A DNA stretch of 35,831 nucleotides from Clarireedia homoeocarpa. Lineage: Eukaryota > Ascomycota > Leotiomycetes > Helotiales > Rutstroemiaceae. The translations under genes were made by a program, and so were the position numbers. The notes under the pieces were generated by a model, which searched no databases, was not told the DNA's origin, and saw nothing but the letters and a program-made list of their open reading frames with translations. Position 1 is the first letter of the stretch; each line of letters opens with the position of its first letter. The stretch is taken from positions 1 to 35,831 of the forward strand of contig LNKV01000126.1 of NCBI GenBank assembly GCA_001465935.1, given 5' to 3'. Positions 32,673 through 35,831 of the stretch are shown in pieces.

Positions 32673-35600
32673 TTATAATTTTAACTTTTTAATATAAGAA
32701 GTTATTATAATTTAATTTTTAATAAATTTAATAAATTTAATTTTATAAATATTATAAACTAACTAAGAATATAAATTTTTTTAAACTTTAAAAAATATAA
32801 TTAACTATTATAAATTAGATTTTATATTAAAATTAGAAGTTAAAGAAAAGTTTTTATTATATAAAGAATATCTTATAATTTATATAGATAATTAGTTATA
32901 AAATAACTCTAGTTAAATAAGTTAGAATCTAAAGTAAATATAATATATCTAATATAAATATATAATATTTATATAATTAGTAAATTAATTTTAGAGATTA
33001 TAAATAAATAATTAATATCTTTTATATAAAAAATATAAAGATTATAATATAATCTTATAATTAGAGAATTAAAACGATTTATATAATTAATATTAGATTT
33101 ATATTTTATATATAATTCCGGGTATTATATATAATCTTTATATTTTTTTATATAATATTATTTTTAGAATATAGTTTTATTAATTATATTAATATTAATT
33201 AGTAATTAGATTAATTATAAATTAGTAAAGTTAATTATATTCTTATAACTTTATTTTTTCTATTATATATACTTTATTTTATTTATTTTTAATCTATTAA
33301 CTTCTTTTTAATTTTTTATATAAACCTTGAATTTTAATAATATAATCGACTTTAAAGAGTTTATAAAATATAAGAAAGTTATTTTAATTTTAATAAATTA
33401 AAACTTCGATCTAATTAATTTAGAATAATATATAATAAAATAGATTTTTACTCGAATTATTATTTAGATTATATAAAGTAGATTAAATTAAGATCGTGAC
33501 TATATATTATAGATTACTTTTTATAATAACTTTGAAAACTAAATAAAATAAATATTTAATTTAATTAACTTAAATCTTTTTTATAAATTATAGATATTCT
33601 TTATTTTAAATAGAGTTTAAATTATTAAATCTACTAATTATATATATATATAAGTTTTTAATAAACTTATTAATATTAAAGAATATTTAAAATAAAAGAT
33701 TAAAGATATTTAAGAGTATTTTTATATAATAGAATTTATTAACTTTTAGTTTATATAAAAAAGTATTAATTTATTTCCTTTTATATTTTCTATTATTTTT
33801 CTAATAATAATCTTTTTAATTATATTTATTTCTTTTATAATTTCTTTTATTTTATTTATAACTTTATTTATAACTCTAATATTTTAATAAAAATAAATAA
33901 TTCTAATTTTAAATAAAATTCTAGATAATTATTTTATATATTTTATATCGACTTTTTATTCTATTAAAATTACTTTACTATTAACTATATATAAATAAAG
34001 TAATATCTCTAAATTTTTTAGTAATTTAATAAAGATTCTCTTAGATAAAAAATATAAATATAATAGTAAGATATATAATATTTTAGAAAATAAATTATAT
34101 ATCTTTTATAATTATTATATAAAAGTTAGTTTATTAATAAATTACTTTTATCTCGGTTTTTCTATATTACTTTAAAACTATATATTAGACTTTTATTATA
34201 ATAAGATCTTTAAATATTTATATAACTTTTATATAATAGTTATTATAATTAGAGAATATTTTAAAATAAAAGAGAATAAATAGTTTTATTTATTTAAGTA
34301 GAGAGAGATTATATATTTTTTTATATAAAGAGAAAATCTAAGTAAATCCGAGTTAGAATATTTAAAGATATTTTTTAATTACTTTTATATATTATAAAAA
34401 GGTCTTTTAATTAAATACTAAAATAAATTCTTTTTTATATAACTAAGTTCTTAATATTTATTAAGATATTCTAGAATATAACTTTATATTATATAAACTA
34501 GTTTATATATTCGAGTTAGTTTATTTAGATCTAAAATTTATAATCGGAATAGTAGTATATATAAAGAAGTATATAATATAAATATAATATTTTAATAAAT
34601 AATATTAAGTTAATTAAAAATACTAAGAATATTTTAATTATATATAAATAAATAATTAGATAATAATAAAGATTCTAAAAAGAAAATAGTTTTTAAATCT
34701 TTATATAAAAAATAAAAAATAGTTTTTAAATTATTATATAAAAGATAGGAATTAAAAGAATATAAAATATTATATATATAAGTAAACTAGTTACTTTATT
34801 AGAATATATTCTTATATAGAAAGAATAAAAATATATAACTATATTAACTATTAGTATTTATAAGAAGAAAAAGATAATAAAGAAATAAGATAGTTTTTAT
34901 AAAAAAAAAGTAAAAAGATAATAAAGATTTAGATAATATAAAGAAATAAGAACTTTTATCTAACTAGTTTTTTATAAAAATAGAAGTGATTAATAATAAT
35001 AAAATTATCTAAACTTTTAATAACTTTAATATAATATATAATATTATTTATTATAATTTTAGAAAGTAGAAAGTATTATATAATAAAGTATTTATATTCG
35101 AGGAGCGATATTTATTAATATAATTTTAAAAGATTATATTTAATAATAAAACTATAAATATATTAATAGTTAGTAAAATATAATTTTAAATATTATAATA
35201 ATAAGACTTATCTATTATTTTAGTTTATATAAAGAATAACAATTATATAATTTATTTTAATAAAAGAATAATAAAAATAAAAAGAATAATTATTATATAA
35301 ATACTAGTTAATTTAATTATTTTCTATATTATAATTATAAATATTTTATTTCTTTATTATATTTAAAATATAAATAAAATAAATATATAATTTAATAATT
35401 TAAAAAATATCTTTATATAAAGAAAGAATATTATATTTATTATATATAAATAGAGATATTTATAAATATTATTAAAATAATCGAATATAATTATTTAAAC
35501 TTAATTTATTAAGTTTAAATTTAAATAACTATATTATTAATTTAAATATTTATTTATATAAAAGCTAATATAATTATTAAAGAAAGTAGAATATAATAAT

Positions 35601-35831
35601 ATTAATTATTATATAATCGAATATTTAAATAAATTTTATAATTACTATCAATTAAATATAAAGTTATTTAAATAATTCTAATTTATAATTAAAGATAAGA
35701 TCGAGATTAACTACTTGATTATTATTAATATTATATATTTAAATAAATCTCTAGTTCTATATATTATAAATAAAATTATTATATTTAATATAATCTAGTT
35801 TTTAAAAGATATTAATATTTTTCGAATATAT
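32673..35831. repeat. RIP-degraded tract with moderately preserved parts
   Basis: Mixed ages of decay: 33.1-34.6 kb retains scattered CpG and CpC (CCGGG near 33120, ATCCGAGTTAG near 34348, AATCGGAATAG near 34543), while 35.2-35.7 kb is again almost pure A/T. No intact gene or identifiable domain. Another AGAGAATTAAAA motif occurs near 33065. The tract runs off the window end. Confidence 0.7.

Overview
The window looks like a contig from a filamentous ascomycete (Pezizomycotina). Short spliceosomal introns (54-84 bp) with GTRNGN donors and CTAAC/CTGAC-type branch points, a class-type fungal P450 and a fungal F-box protein all point there. So does the two-compartment base composition. Small gene islands of normal GC sit next to long A+T-rich tracts in which CpA and TpG have almost vanished while CpT/ApG remain, the mark of saturated repeat-induced point mutation (RIP). 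I cannot name the order or species safely.

Layout: 1-1430 is RIP-degraded A+T-rich DNA. Gene island 1 (about 1.43-7.56 kb) holds a degenerate tRNA-like structure, an uncertain short ORF, a 270-bp MITE with a 6-bp target duplication, a two-exon F-box gene on the minus strand (451 aa), a 101-bp foldback element in its upstream region, a possible 71-aa two-exon gene, and a three-exon plus-strand gene for a 375-aa charged low-complexity protein. A 0.4-kb A+T-rich block (7.56-7.97 kb) separates this from island 2 (7.97-10.5 kb). Island 2 has one intact two-exon cytochrome P450 gene (489 aa, minus strand), whose upstream region carries a TATA box, a 22-bp tandem repeat, a 12-bp palindrome and a 139-bp foldback element with a 5-bp target duplication.

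From about 10.6 kb to the end (25 kb) no intact gene is visible. This is layered, RIP-killed retroelement DNA interrupted by a 246-N scaffold gap. The best-preserved fossil is a Ty3/gypsy chromovirus pol region at 29.3-32.16 kb (+). Reverse transcriptase, RNase H, integrase, the GPY/F-type tail and a chromodomain-like end can all be followed in a single reading frame despite near-total base decay, so it died by point mutation and not by indels. A less A+T-rich block at 20.68-25.4 kb looks like a younger insertion. A shared LTR-like segment occurs four times (three direct, one inverted).

How the genes relate: nothing suggests an operon-like pathway. The F-box protein is probably a substrate adaptor of an SCF ubiquitin ligase, the P450 is a membrane-bound monooxygenase likely of secondary or detoxification metabolism, and the 375-aa protein has no recognised function. 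The common theme is genomic. Single genes survive between RIP-inactivated retroelements, and the only mobile elements that stayed readable inside the islands are short inverted-repeat elements, shorter than the size RIP usually recognises.
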